Assembly: GCF_028291745.1 (NCBI RefSeq)
Contig: NZ_JAQGNQ010000101.1
Span: 1 to 64,000, forward strand
Reading direction: 5' to 3'
From: Ramlibacter sp.
GTDB lineage: Bacteria; Pseudomonadota; Gammaproteobacteria; Burkholderiales; Burkholderiaceae_C
DNA length: 64,000 nt
Below the pieces are notes generated by a model. That model made no database searches. It was given only the letters and a program-made list of their open reading frames with translations, and had not been told where the DNA came from. Position numbers and translations under genes: made by a program. Below are positions 8,835-17,327 of this stretch, piece by piece; positions within the stretch are counted from its first letter, which is position 1; the number at the start of each line of letters is the position of its first letter.

Positions 8835-8840
8835 GGGTTC

Positions 8841-9539
8841 TTACTCCTTGGCGCTCTTGGCGGGTCGGGCGGGTTTGATCGGGGACGGGGGGGAAGCCGC
8901 GGCGCCGCAGCGCTGCAGGATGTTCTCGAAGCCCGCGCTGGCGCGGGCGATGGAGCCGGGGTTCTTGAGGAAGCGCGCCTCGTAGTGCAGCGCGAGGATC
9001 AGGCCGTGGATCTCGAACAGCATCTGCTCCTCGTCGGTGGAGGCATCGAGGTGGCCCTCCTGCTTGGCCAGCGCAATGGCGCGCTTCATGCCGGCATGCC
9101 AGGTCTGCACCGACCCGGCCAGCGCATCGCGCACCGGCCCGGGACGGTCGTCGAATTCGACCGCGCCCGAGATGTAGATGCAGCCCGAGTCGAGTTCGAC
9201 CGAAGTGCGCTGCATCCAGTTGGCGAACAGGGCGCGCAGGCGCGGCAGGCCGCGCGCCTGGCTCAATGCCGGATAGAACACCTCCTGCTCGAAGCGCTGG
9301 TGGTATTCGCGGATGACGGAGATCTGCAGTTCCTCGCGCGAGCCGAAGTGGGCGAACACGCCGGACTTGCTCATTTGCGTGACCTCGGCCAGCGCGCCGA
9401 TGGACAGGCCTTCCAGCCCGATCTGCGTGGCCAGGCCCAGGGCTGCATCGACGATCGCCGCCTTGGTCTGCTGCCCCTTCTGCAGGGCCTTGCCTTCGCG
9501 CGCACGGGTGCGCTTGACGGGCAGGTGGGTGACGGACAT
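8841..9539 (-). CDS. TetR/AcrR family transcriptional regulator
   Basis: KGQQTKAAIVDAALGLATQIGLEGLSIGALAEVTQMSKSGVFAHFGSREELQISVIREY; TetR HTH. Confidence 0.9.
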   Translation of the reverse strand: MSVTHLPVKRTRAREGKALQKGQQTKAAIVDAALGLATQIGLEGLSIGALAEVTQMSKSGVFAHFGSREELQISVIREYHQRFEQEVFYPALSQARGLPRLRALFANWMQRTSVELDSGCIYISGAVEFDDRPGPVRDALAGSVQTWHAGMKRAIALAKQEGHLDASTDEEQMLFEIHGLILALHYEARFLKNPGSIARASAGFENILQRCGAAASPPSPIKPARPAKSAKE

Positions 9540-9556
9540 GGCAGGCTGGATGAATA

Positions 9557-9577
9557 AAACGAACGGTCGTTCTATTT
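9557..9577. promoter_or_regulatory. Candidate TetR-family operator (GAACG-GT-CGTTC)
   Basis: aaacGAACGGTCGTTCtattt, inverted repeat 9561-9572, just upstream of the TetR start codon. Confidence 0.6.
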
Positions 9578-9622
9578 TGCAGCATTTCGGGCGGATGCGG
9601 AAGAAGAGAAAGCGCCAAGGCC

Positions 9623-9663
9623 GGAGCGCCCCCGCCCCAGCCCTCCCCCGGAAGGGGAGGGAG
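9623..9663. repeat. REP-like palindrome, same family as the DUF559-flanking repeats
   Basis: ggagcgcccccgccccagccctcccccggaaggggagggag. Confidence 0.8.
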
Positions 9664-9680
9664 CAAGACCGAACCGGGCT

Positions 9681-9950
9681 CAGGCGCCGAAGCGCGCGGC
9701 GATCGCTGCCAGCAGCTGCTCGGGGGCGGCTGCCGAGACTCGCCGGGTGCTTCTTGCCCAGGATCTCCGCATAACCGTCCCTTGTAGAGCATCTCGAGAT
9801 TCGGGCCCCAGGCCACGAACATGGGAAAGCCGGAGCCGAGCATGAGGTGCACCACCGAGCGAAGCGACTGCGGCCAGCCCTCGACCGGGCCGACGCCCGT
9901 GCCTGACCAGTCCCTGGCGCGCCCCTGCGTACGTGGTGTCCCCGAGGCGA
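9681..9950 (-). pseudogene. Fragment of a PAS/GAF-type hybrid sensor histidine kinase N-terminus, frameshifted
   Basis: RARDWSGTGVGPVEGWPQSLRSVVHLMLGSGFPMFVAWGPNLEMLYKG, then in a shifted frame DGYAEILGKKHPASLG; continuity restored by removing one base in the GGG at 9779-9781. Confidence 0.7.
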
Positions 9951-10011
9951 CCGCAGCAGGCGCGACGGCTAAGATGCTGCGGCACATCCGTAGGCACTGG
10001 AAGGAAACTCC

Positions 10012-10992
10012 ATGACCCATGCATCGCGTCGCCGCCTGCTGGCCGCCACCGGCGCCCTGGTGGCCGCACCCATGCTCGCGCGAGCGCAGGAGACCATTGC
10101 CGGCGGACGCACCATCACGCTGGTGGTGTCCTATGCGGCGGGCGGAGGCGCCGACCTGATGGCGCGGCTGATCGCACCGCCGATGTCGCGGGCCCTGGGC
10201 CAGACCGTGGTCGTCGACAACAAGCCGGGCGGCGGCGGGCAGATCGCCGCGGGCATGGTGGCGCGCGCCACGCCGGACGGCACGCAGCTGCTGCTGGACG
10301 CATCGTCGTTCGCGGTCAACCCGGCGCTCTATGCCAAGCTGCCTTACGACACCGATACGGCCTTCGCGCCGCTGGCGGTGCTGGCGCTCTTTCCCAACGT
10401 GCTGGTGTGCAACCCCGCCTTCCCGGCGAAGACCGTCGCCGACGTGGTGCGTGCGGCCAAGGCCAGGCCGGGCGCGATCGCCTATGCCTCCTCGGGCAAC
10501 GGCTCGGCGCAGCATCTCGCCGGAGCGCTGTTCGAAGACCGCGCGGGCGTCACCCTGCAGCACGTGCCGTATAAGGGCGGCGGCCCGGCGATGAACGACG
10601 TGATCGGCGGCCAGGTGCCGCTGTTCTTCGCCAACGTGGCTTCGTCCCTCGGCCACATCCAGGCCGGCAAGCTGCGGCCGCTGGCCGTCACCAGCCGGCA
10701 GCGCGCCCGCGCCCTGCCGGACATCCCGACGATGCAGGAAGCAGGCGTGCCGGGCTATGAGGTGCTGGAATGGAATCCGGTGCTCGCACCCGCTGCCACT
10801 CCGCCCGCGGTGCGTGCGCGCCTCGCTGCGGCGATCGCCAGGGCCATGGCCGACCCCGAGGTGCTGGCCCGCGTGCGCGCCCTGAGTGGCGAGGTCTTCG
10901 GCGGGGGCCCGGCACAGGCGGCCGACTTCCTGAACAAGCAGCGCGCGCTGTGGGCGGGCGTGGTGCGCGAGCGCAAGATCACCATCGGTTGA
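10012..10992 (+). CDS. tripartite tricarboxylate transporter substrate-binding protein (Bug/TctC family)
   Basis: Tat-like/Sec leader RRRLLAATGALVAAPMLARAQ; ITLVVSYAAGGGADLMARLIAPPMSRALGQTVVVDNKPGGGGQIAAGMVARATPDG. Confidence 0.93.
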   Translation: MTHASRRRLLAATGALVAAPMLARAQETIAGGRTITLVVSYAAGGGADLMARLIAPPMSRALGQTVVVDNKPGGGGQIAAGMVARATPDGTQLLLDASSFAVNPALYAKLPYDTDTAFAPLAVLALFPNVLVCNPAFPAKTVADVVRAAKARPGAIAYASSGNGSAQHLAGALFEDRAGVTLQHVPYKGGGPAMNDVIGGQVPLFFANVASSLGHIQAGKLRPLAVTSRQRARALPDIPTMQEAGVPGYEVLEWNPVLAPAATPPAVRARLAAAIARAMADPEVLARVRALSGEVFGGGPAQAADFLNKQRALWAGVVRERKITIG

Positions 10993-10997
10993 ACGCG

Positions 10998-11810
10998 ATG
11001 GCCAACCCTGTCACATTGCCTGCCGGCTGGGACTGTCATGTGCATGTCTTCGACGGCGCCGGCACCGCGCCCGGCGCTCACTACACGCCGGTGCCCCGGC
11101 CGCTGGCGCAGATCGAATCGGTGGCGCAGGCGCACGGCTGCGGCCACCTGGTGCTGGTGCAACCCAGCGTCTACGGCAGCGACAACTCGCTGATGCTGCA
11201 GGCCCTGCGCGCAGCCACGGGGCGGCATCGCGGCGTCGTGGTTTTGCATGGCGAGGAAAGCGACGCGGACCTCGACGCTATGCATGCGGCGGGCGTGCGC
11301 GGCGCGCGCTTCAATCTGGTCTCGCCCGTGGGCAGCACGCTCGAGGCCGTGCCCGAATTGCTCGAGCGGCTGGTGCCGATCGTGCAGGCGCGTGGCTGGC
11401 ACCTGCAGTGGTATGCGCAGCCCGCGCAGCTGCCGCAGATCGAGGCCTGGCAGAAAGCATGCGGGCTGCCCTTCGTGCTCGATCACCTTTCCGGACTGAC
11501 CGCGGCCCACGTGGACGACACCGCGGCCTGGGATTCGCTGCGCGCATTGGCGGATGCGGGCGCGTGGATCAAGCTTTCGGGCTGGTATCGCCTGCAGGCC
11601 ACCGCGCCCTATGGCGCGCTGCAGCCACTGGTACGCCGCATCGCCCAATGTTTTGGCGAGCGCATCGTGTGGGGTTCCGACTGGCCGCACACCAGCTTCG
11701 CGCCGCAGGCCCTGCCGGCGTATGCAAGCTTGTGGCAACCGGTGGTGCGGGCGCTGGGGGATGCGCAGGCGCAGCGGGTGCGCGAGGCGGGGGCGCGGCT
11801 GTATGCGTGA
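10998..11810 (+). CDS. amidohydrolase family protein (TIM-barrel lactonase-like)
   Basis: LPAGWDCHVHVFDG...YTPVPRPLAQIESVAQAHGCGHLVLVQPSVYGSDNSLMLQAL...FVLDHLSG...IVWGSDWPHTSF. Confidence 0.88.
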   Translation: MANPVTLPAGWDCHVHVFDGAGTAPGAHYTPVPRPLAQIESVAQAHGCGHLVLVQPSVYGSDNSLMLQALRAATGRHRGVVVLHGEESDADLDAMHAAGVRGARFNLVSPVGSTLEAVPELLERLVPIVQARGWHLQWYAQPAQLPQIEAWQKACGLPFVLDHLSGLTAAHVDDTAAWDSLRALADAGAWIKLSGWYRLQATAPYGALQPLVRRIAQCFGERIVWGSDWPHTSFAPQALPAYASLWQPVVRALGDAQAQRVREAGARLYA

Positions 11811-11846
11811 GGGTGTTGGTCACGCAGGATGGGATGCGTGTATTGG

Positions 11847-11967
11847 ATGTCATCCCGGGCTTGACCCGGGATCCACGACGGCCTGTGCCCGAGCGCCGTC
11901 GTGGATTGCGGGTCAAGCCCGCAATGACATCCGGGTGGATTGCGGGTCCAACCCGCAATGACATCCG
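11847..11967. repeat. Composite extragenic palindrome with an extra arm
   Basis: atgtcatcccgggcttgacccgggatcca...tggattgcgggtcaagcccgcaatgacatccgggtggattgcgggtccaacccgcaatgacat. Confidence 0.9.
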
Positions 11968-11973
11968 GGAGCG

Positions 11974-12825
11974 TCAACTCGCCTTGTACGCCACCACCAT
12001 CTGCCGCTGCTCGCCGAGGCCCTCGATCCCCAGCGTCATCACTTCGCCCTTCTTCAAATACCTGGGCGGCTTCATGCCCAGGCCGACGCCGGGTGGGGTG
12101 CCGGTGGTGATCACGTCGCCCGGCTCCAGCGTCATGAAGTGGCTGCAGTAGCTCACCAGCTTGGCGCAGTTGAAGATCATCGTGCGCGTGTTGCCGGTCT
12201 GCATGCGCTGGCCGTTCACGTCCAGCCACATGCCCAGGCGCTGCACGTTCGGGATCTCGTCGGCCGTCACCAGCCACGGGCCGATCGGGCCGAAGGTGTC
12301 GCAGCCCTTGCCCTTGTCCCACTGCGAACCGCGCTCCAGCTGGTATTCGCGCTCGCTCACGTCGTTGACGATCGTGTAGCCCGCGACGTACGCCAGCGCC
12401 TTGCTCATGGGAACGTACTGCGCGCGCGTGCCGATCACGATGCCCAGCTCCACCTCCCAGTCAGTCTTGACCGATCCGCGCGGCAGCATCACCGGATCGT
12501 TCGGTCCCTGGATGCAGCTGGTCGCCTTCATGAAGACGATCGGCTCGGACGGGATCGGCATGCCGCCTTCCGCGGCGTGGTCGGCATAGTTCAGGCCGAT
12601 GGCGATGAACTTCGGCACCTTGGCGATCGGGCAACCGAAGCGCGGATTGCCGCGCACCGCCGGCAACTTGGCCGCATTGGCCTTGCGAATGCGCGTGAGG
12701 CCCACCTGCCCCAGTTGCTCCGGCCCGATGTCGGGCACGATGCTGCTCAGGTCGCGCAGCTTGCCTTCGTCGTCGATCAGGCCGGGCTTTTCGCGGCCGG
12801 GGTTGCCGTAGCGTACGAGTTTCAT
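11974..12825 (-). CDS. fumarylacetoacetate hydrolase family protein
   Basis: MKLVRYGNPGREKPGLIDDEGKLRDLSS...FIAIGLNYADHAAEGGMPIPSEPIVFMKATSCIQGPNDPVMLPRGSVKTDWEVELGIVIG. Confidence 0.92.
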   Translation of the reverse strand: MKLVRYGNPGREKPGLIDDEGKLRDLSSIVPDIGPEQLGQVGLTRIRKANAAKLPAVRGNPRFGCPIAKVPKFIAIGLNYADHAAEGGMPIPSEPIVFMKATSCIQGPNDPVMLPRGSVKTDWEVELGIVIGTRAQYVPMSKALAYVAGYTIVNDVSEREYQLERGSQWDKGKGCDTFGPIGPWLVTADEIPNVQRLGMWLDVNGQRMQTGNTRTMIFNCAKLVSYCSHFMTLEPGDVITTGTPPGVGLGMKPPRYLKKGEVMTLGIEGLGEQRQMVVAYKAS

Positions 12826-12844
12826 TGTTTCTTTCCTGTTGTTA

Positions 12845-13585
12845 TCAATAGGTCGAACGGCCACCGGAGAGGTCGAACACCGCGCCGGTGGAGAACGAGC
12901 ACTCCTCGGTGCACAGCCAGCCCACCAGCGCCGCGATTTCCTCGGGCGTGCCGAAGCGGCCCATGGGAATCTTCGAGAGCATGAACTGGATATGCGCCTC
13001 GCTCATCTGGTCGAAGATCGCCGTCTTCACCGCCGCCGGCGTCACGCAGTTGACGCGCACGCCAGTATCCGCGAGTTCCTTGCCGAGCGATTTGGTCAGC
13101 GCGATCACCGCCGCCTTGCTGGCACTGTAGGCGCTGGCATTGGGATTGCCATCCTTGCCCGCCACCGAAGCGATGTTGACGATGCGCCCGTAATCGGCGG
13201 CGCGCATCGCCGGCACAACTTCGCGGCAGCACAGGAACAGGCCCGTGAGATTGACCTCCATCACCTGCCGCCAGGCATCGACCGGGTAGTCCCACACCTT
13301 GGTGTTGGGGCCGGTGATGCCCGCGCTGTTGACCAGCGCATCGATCCTGGCCTCGCGCGCCAGCGTGGCCTGCACCGCGGCGCGCACGGAGTGCTCGCTT
13401 GCCACGTCGACCGGCACGAACGCACCACCGAGTTCCTGCGCGGCCCGCTGGCCTGCGGCCTCGTCGCGGTCCCACACCGTGACGCGGCCGCCCGAGGCGA
13501 CCAGGCGCTGCGCGATGGCGAAGCCCAGGCCGGTCGCGCCGCCCGTGACCACCGCGTGGCGGCCTGCGAAATCGAGCCGGTTCAT
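12845..13585 (-). CDS. SDR family oxidoreductase
   Basis: MNRLDFAGRHAVVTGGATGLGFAIAQRLVASGGRVTVWDRD...VNSAGITGPNTKVWDYPVDAWRQVMEVNLTG...YSASKAAVIALTKSLGKEL. Confidence 0.9.
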   Translation of the reverse strand: MNRLDFAGRHAVVTGGATGLGFAIAQRLVASGGRVTVWDRDEAAGQRAAQELGGAFVPVDVASEHSVRAAVQATLAREARIDALVNSAGITGPNTKVWDYPVDAWRQVMEVNLTGLFLCCREVVPAMRAADYGRIVNIASVAGKDGNPNASAYSASKAAVIALTKSLGKELADTGVRVNCVTPAAVKTAIFDQMSEAHIQFMLSKIPMGRFGTPEEIAALVGWLCTEECSFSTGAVFDLSGGRSTY

Positions 13586-14328
13586 AGCGTGATCCCGCCA
13601 TCGACCGGATAGGCCTGGCCGGTGACGAACTGCGATTCGTCGCTGGCGAGATACACCACCAGCGGCGCGATCTCCTCCGGCGTGGCGAGGCGTCCCATCG
13701 GCTGGCGCGCGACGAACGCGGCGCGCGCCGCCACCGGATCGGCATTGGCGTTGATGCGCTCCTGCAGCGAGGGCGTGTCCACAGTGCCCGGGCAGATCGC
13801 ATTGCAGCGGATGCCGTTGGCCACGTAGTCGGCGGCCACGCTCTTGGTCAGGCCGATGACGGCCGCCTTGGTGGTGCCGTAGATGAAGCGATTGGGCAGG
13901 CCCTTGATGCTGCTGCACACGCTGGCCATGTTGATGATGCTGCCGGCGCCCTGCCCTTCGTGGTTCTGCAGCATGCGGGGCAGCGCCGCCTGGATGGCCC
14001 AGAACTGCGCCCGCACGTTGAGGTTCAAGGCGAAGTTCCATTCCTCGTCGCTGGCCTGCAGCACGCTGCCGCTGTGCACGAAGCCGGCGCAGTTGAACAG
14101 CACGTCGAGCGCCGGCATCGCCGCGATCACCCGCGCGATCGCCTGCTTGTCCAGCACATCGAGCTGCACGCAGCGCACGTTGGCGATGCGCGCGTAGTTG
14201 TCCAGGAGTTTCGGGTTCACGTCGGTGGCCCACACCTGCGCGCCCTCGGCGGCGAGGGCCAGCGCGCTGGCACGGCCTATGCCCTGGCCGGCGGCGGTCA
14301 CCAGGGCGGTCTTGTTCTTCAGTCGCAC
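13582..14328 (-). CDS. SDR family oxidoreductase (2-keto-3-deoxy-L-fuconate dehydrogenase / BDH2-like)
   Basis: VRLKNKTALVTAAGQGIGRASALALAAEGAQVWATDVNPKLLDNYA...FVHSGSVLQASDEEWNFALNLNVRA; GTG start proposed. Confidence 0.85.
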   Translation of the reverse strand: MRLKNKTALVTAAGQGIGRASALALAAEGAQVWATDVNPKLLDNYARIANVRCVQLDVLDKQAIARVIAAMPALDVLFNCAGFVHSGSVLQASDEEWNFALNLNVRAQFWAIQAALPRMLQNHEGQGAGSIINMASVCSSIKGLPNRFIYGTTKAAVIGLTKSVAADYVANGIRCNAICPGTVDTPSLQERINANADPVAARAAFVARQPMGRLATPEEIAPLVVYLASDESQFVTGQAYPVDGGITL

Positions 14329-14474
14329 GTTCGTGCTCCTTCCCAGGGGCTGGGGTGCGGGCGATTGTCGCCGTGCGCACCGGTCGTGGACGCTCGGGAC
14401 TTCCAGAAAGGCGCCCGGTGCGCGCTTGGTGTAGGCTGGCGTCGAGCATCGCGCAGCCCAGCCCACGGAGCCCC

Positions 14475-16001
14475 ATGACCCCCTTCATCCGCCTCCATCC
14501 CGCCGACGACGTTCTGATTGCCCGCTCGCAACTGGTGGGCGGCGCGACCGTCGAAAACGTCACTGTCCGCGGCTTGATCCCGCCGGGCCACAAGATCGCC
14601 GTGCGCGACATCGCGGCCGGCCAGCCGGTGCGCCGCTACAACCAGATCATCGGCTTTGCCAGCAAGCCGATCGCTGCTGGCGAGCACGTGCACACGCACA
14701 ACCTCTGGATGGGCCCCGAGGCGGGCGCGTTCGAACGCGATTACGCTTTCGGCGCCGACGTGAAGCCGCAGCCCCCAGCGCGCGAAGCCACCTTCATGGG
14801 CATCCAGCGCGCGGATGGTCGCGTCGCCACGCGCAACTACATCGGCATTCTCTCCAGCGTCAACTGCTCGGCGACCGCGGCCCGCGCCATCGCCGACCAC
14901 TTTTCGCGCCAGACCAATCCGAAGGCATTGGAGGCTTATCGCAACGTCGACGGCGTGGTGGCGCTCACGCACGGCACCGGCTGCGGCATGGACACGCAGG
15001 GCCTGGGCATGCAGATCCTCGAGCGCACGCTGGCCGGCTACGCGACGCACGCCAACTTCGCGGCGGTGATCGTGGTCGGCCTGGGCTGCGAGGCCAACCA
15101 GATCAACGCCTGGCTCGCGCACAGCAGCCTGCGCGAAGGCGAGACGCTGCAAGTGTTCAACATCCAGGACACCGGCGGCACGCGCAAGACCGTGGAGAAG
15201 GGCATCGGGCTGGTCAAGGACATGCTGCCCGCGGCCAACCGCGCGACGCGCGAGCCCTGCAGCGCGGCGCACATCACGATCGGCCTGCAATGCGGCGGCT
15301 CCGATGGCTATTCGGGCATCAGCGCCAATCCGGCGCTCGGGGCAGCGGTGGACTTGCTGGTGGCGCATGGCGGCACCGCGATCCTCTCCGAGACCCCGGA
15401 GATCTATGGCGCCGAACACCTGCTGACGCGGCGCGCGGTGCGCCGCGAGGTCGGCGAGAAGCTGGTCGAGCGCATCCACTGGTGGGAGCACTACACGCAG
15501 GTGAACGAAGGCGAGATGAACAACAACCCGTCGCCCGGCAACAAGGCAGGCGGGCTCACGACCATCCTGGAGAAGTCGCTGGGCGCGGTCGCCAAGGGCG
15601 GCACCAGCAACCTCGAGGCGGTGTACGAATACGCCGAGCCGGTCGCCGCGCACGGCTTCGTCTACATGGACACGCCGGGCTACGACCCCGTCAGCGCCAC
15701 CGGCCAGGTGGCAGGCGGCGCCAACATGATCTGCTTCACCACCGGCCGCGGCTCGGCCTACGGCTGCGCGCCCTCGCCTTCGCTGAAGATCGCCACCAAC
15801 ACGGCGCTCTGGCAGCGGCAGGAAGAGGACATGGACATCAACTGCGGCGAGATCATCGACGGCCAGGCCTCGATCGCCGAAATGGGCGAACGCATCTTTC
15901 GCCTCGTGCTGGCCACTGCCTCGGGCGAGGCCAGCAAGAGCGAGCGGCACGGCTATGGCCAGAATGAATTCGTGCCGTGGCAGGTGGGCGCGGTGATGTG
16001 A
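14475..16001 (+). CDS. UxaA family hydrolase / altronate dehydratase
   Basis: MTPFIRLHPADDVLIARSQLVGG...GRVATRNYIGILSSVNCSATAARAIADHF...GLQCGGSDGYSGISANPALG...NMICFTTGRGSAYGCAPSPSLKIATNTALW. Confidence 0.92.
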   Translation: MTPFIRLHPADDVLIARSQLVGGATVENVTVRGLIPPGHKIAVRDIAAGQPVRRYNQIIGFASKPIAAGEHVHTHNLWMGPEAGAFERDYAFGADVKPQPPAREATFMGIQRADGRVATRNYIGILSSVNCSATAARAIADHFSRQTNPKALEAYRNVDGVVALTHGTGCGMDTQGLGMQILERTLAGYATHANFAAVIVVGLGCEANQINAWLAHSSLREGETLQVFNIQDTGGTRKTVEKGIGLVKDMLPAANRATREPCSAAHITIGLQCGGSDGYSGISANPALGAAVDLLVAHGGTAILSETPEIYGAEHLLTRRAVRREVGEKLVERIHWWEHYTQVNEGEMNNNPSPGNKAGGLTTILEKSLGAVAKGGTSNLEAVYEYAEPVAAHGFVYMDTPGYDPVSATGQVAGGANMICFTTGRGSAYGCAPSPSLKIATNTALWQRQEEDMDINCGEIIDGQASIAEMGERIFRLVLATASGEASKSERHGYGQNEFVPWQVGAVM

Positions 16002-16006
16002 CGAGG

Positions 16007-16092
16007 ATGTCATCCCGGGCTTGACCCGGGATCCATGCTGCGCCGGGACATGCGCCGTCGTGGCTTGCGGGTCAAGCCCGCAATGACATCCG
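16007..16092. repeat. Composite extragenic palindrome
   Basis: atgtcatcccgggcttgacccgggatccatg...cttgcgggtcaagcccgcaatgacatcc. Confidence 0.9.
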
Positions 16093-16128
16093 GACATCCG
16101 AACAAATATCAAAACTCGAAGGAGACCC

Positions 16129-17187
16129 ATGAGCAAGACCCTCCCCGCCGCGCACCTGCGCACCACCGTCACCGACATCCTCACCGCCGCTGGCAGCACG
16201 CGCGAAGAAGCGCAGGCGGTCGCCGCCAACCTGGTGCTGGCCAACCTGAGCGGCCACGACTCGCATGGCGTCGGCATGGTGCCGCGCTACATCGATGCGG
16301 TGCTCGAAGGCGGCCTGAAGCCGAACACCGGCATCGCGGTGAAGCTGGAGGCGCCCAGCCTGCTCGCCATTGACGGCCAGCGCGGCTACGGGCAGATCGT
16401 CGGCGAGCAGGCGATGGCCCGCGCCATTGCGAAAGCGCAGGAGACCGGCAGTTGCGTGATGGCGCTGGCCAACGCGCATCACCTCGGGCGCATCGGCCAT
16501 TTCGCCGAAATGGCGGTGCAGCGCGGGCTGGTGTCCATCCACTTCGTGAACGTGCAGTCGCGCCCGGTGGTGGCGCCCTGGGGCGGCGGCGACGGGCGCT
16601 ACGGCACCAATCCCTTCTGCGTCGGCGTGCCGCTGCCGGGCCAGCCGCCGTTCGTGCTGGACTTCGCGACCAGCCGCGTCGCGCAGGGAAAGATGCGCGT
16701 GGCGTACAACGAGGGCCGGCAGGTCGAGCCGGGCACGCTGATCGACGAGAAGGGCCGGCCGACGACCAACCCCGGCGTCGTGGTGGTGCCGCAACCGGGT
16801 GGCATGTTCGGCGCGCTGCTGGCCTTCGGCGAACACAAGGGCTACGGCATGGCCATTGCCTGCGAGTTGCTGGGCGGCGCCCTCACCGGCAGCGGCACCT
16901 GGCACCGGCCGGCAGACAGCCTGCGGGCGGTGATCAACGGAATGTTCACCATCGTCGTCGATCCGGCCAGGCTGGGGACGCAGAGCGAATTCGAGCGCGA
17001 GGCACTGGCCTTCGTCGAGTGGCTCAAGCAAAGTCCGCCGGCGCCCGACAGCGAAGGCGTGATGCTGGCCGGCGAACCGGAGCGCAAGGCGCGGCGCGAA
17101 CGCGAAGCGGCCGGCATCGAGGTCGACGACCAGACCTGGCGCGAGATCGTCGCGGCGGGGAAGAAGGTCGGGGCGACGGTGGAATAA
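16129..17187 (+). CDS. Ldh family oxidoreductase (malate/L-lactate/ureidoglycolate dehydrogenase family)
   Basis: LVLANLSGHDSHGVGMVPRYIDAVLEGGLKPN...VQSRPVVAPWGGGDGRYGTNPFCVGVPLPGQPPFVLDFATSRVAQGKM. Confidence 0.92.
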   Translation: MSKTLPAAHLRTTVTDILTAAGSTREEAQAVAANLVLANLSGHDSHGVGMVPRYIDAVLEGGLKPNTGIAVKLEAPSLLAIDGQRGYGQIVGEQAMARAIAKAQETGSCVMALANAHHLGRIGHFAEMAVQRGLVSIHFVNVQSRPVVAPWGGGDGRYGTNPFCVGVPLPGQPPFVLDFATSRVAQGKMRVAYNEGRQVEPGTLIDEKGRPTTNPGVVVVPQPGGMFGALLAFGEHKGYGMAIACELLGGALTGSGTWHRPADSLRAVINGMFTIVVDPARLGTQSEFEREALAFVEWLKQSPPAPDSEGVMLAGEPERKARREREAAGIEVDDQTWREIVAAGKKVGATVE

Positions 17188-17190
17188 AGG

Positions 17191-17315
17191 ATGTCATCCC
17201 GGGCTTGACCCGGGATCCATGCTGCGCCCGTGCCAGCGCCGCCCTGGCTTGCGGGTCAAGCCCGCAATGACATCCCACTGCGACACATTGCGGGTCAAGC
17301 CCGCAACGACATCCC
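17191..17315. repeat. Composite extragenic palindrome with an extra arm
   Basis: atgtcatcccgggcttgacccgggatccatg...cttgcgggtcaagcccgcaatgacatcccactgcgacacattgcgggtcaagcccgcaacgacatc. Confidence 0.9.
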
Positions 17316-17327
17316 TGCCCGACGCGC

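Noticed and set aside
8473-10656. 727-aa minus-strand ORF
   Set aside because: Spurious read-through frame across several genes; useful only because part of it reveals the kinase fragment.
14319-16277. 652-aa minus-strand ORF
   Set aside because: Antisense to the UxaA-family gene, which has clear family motifs.
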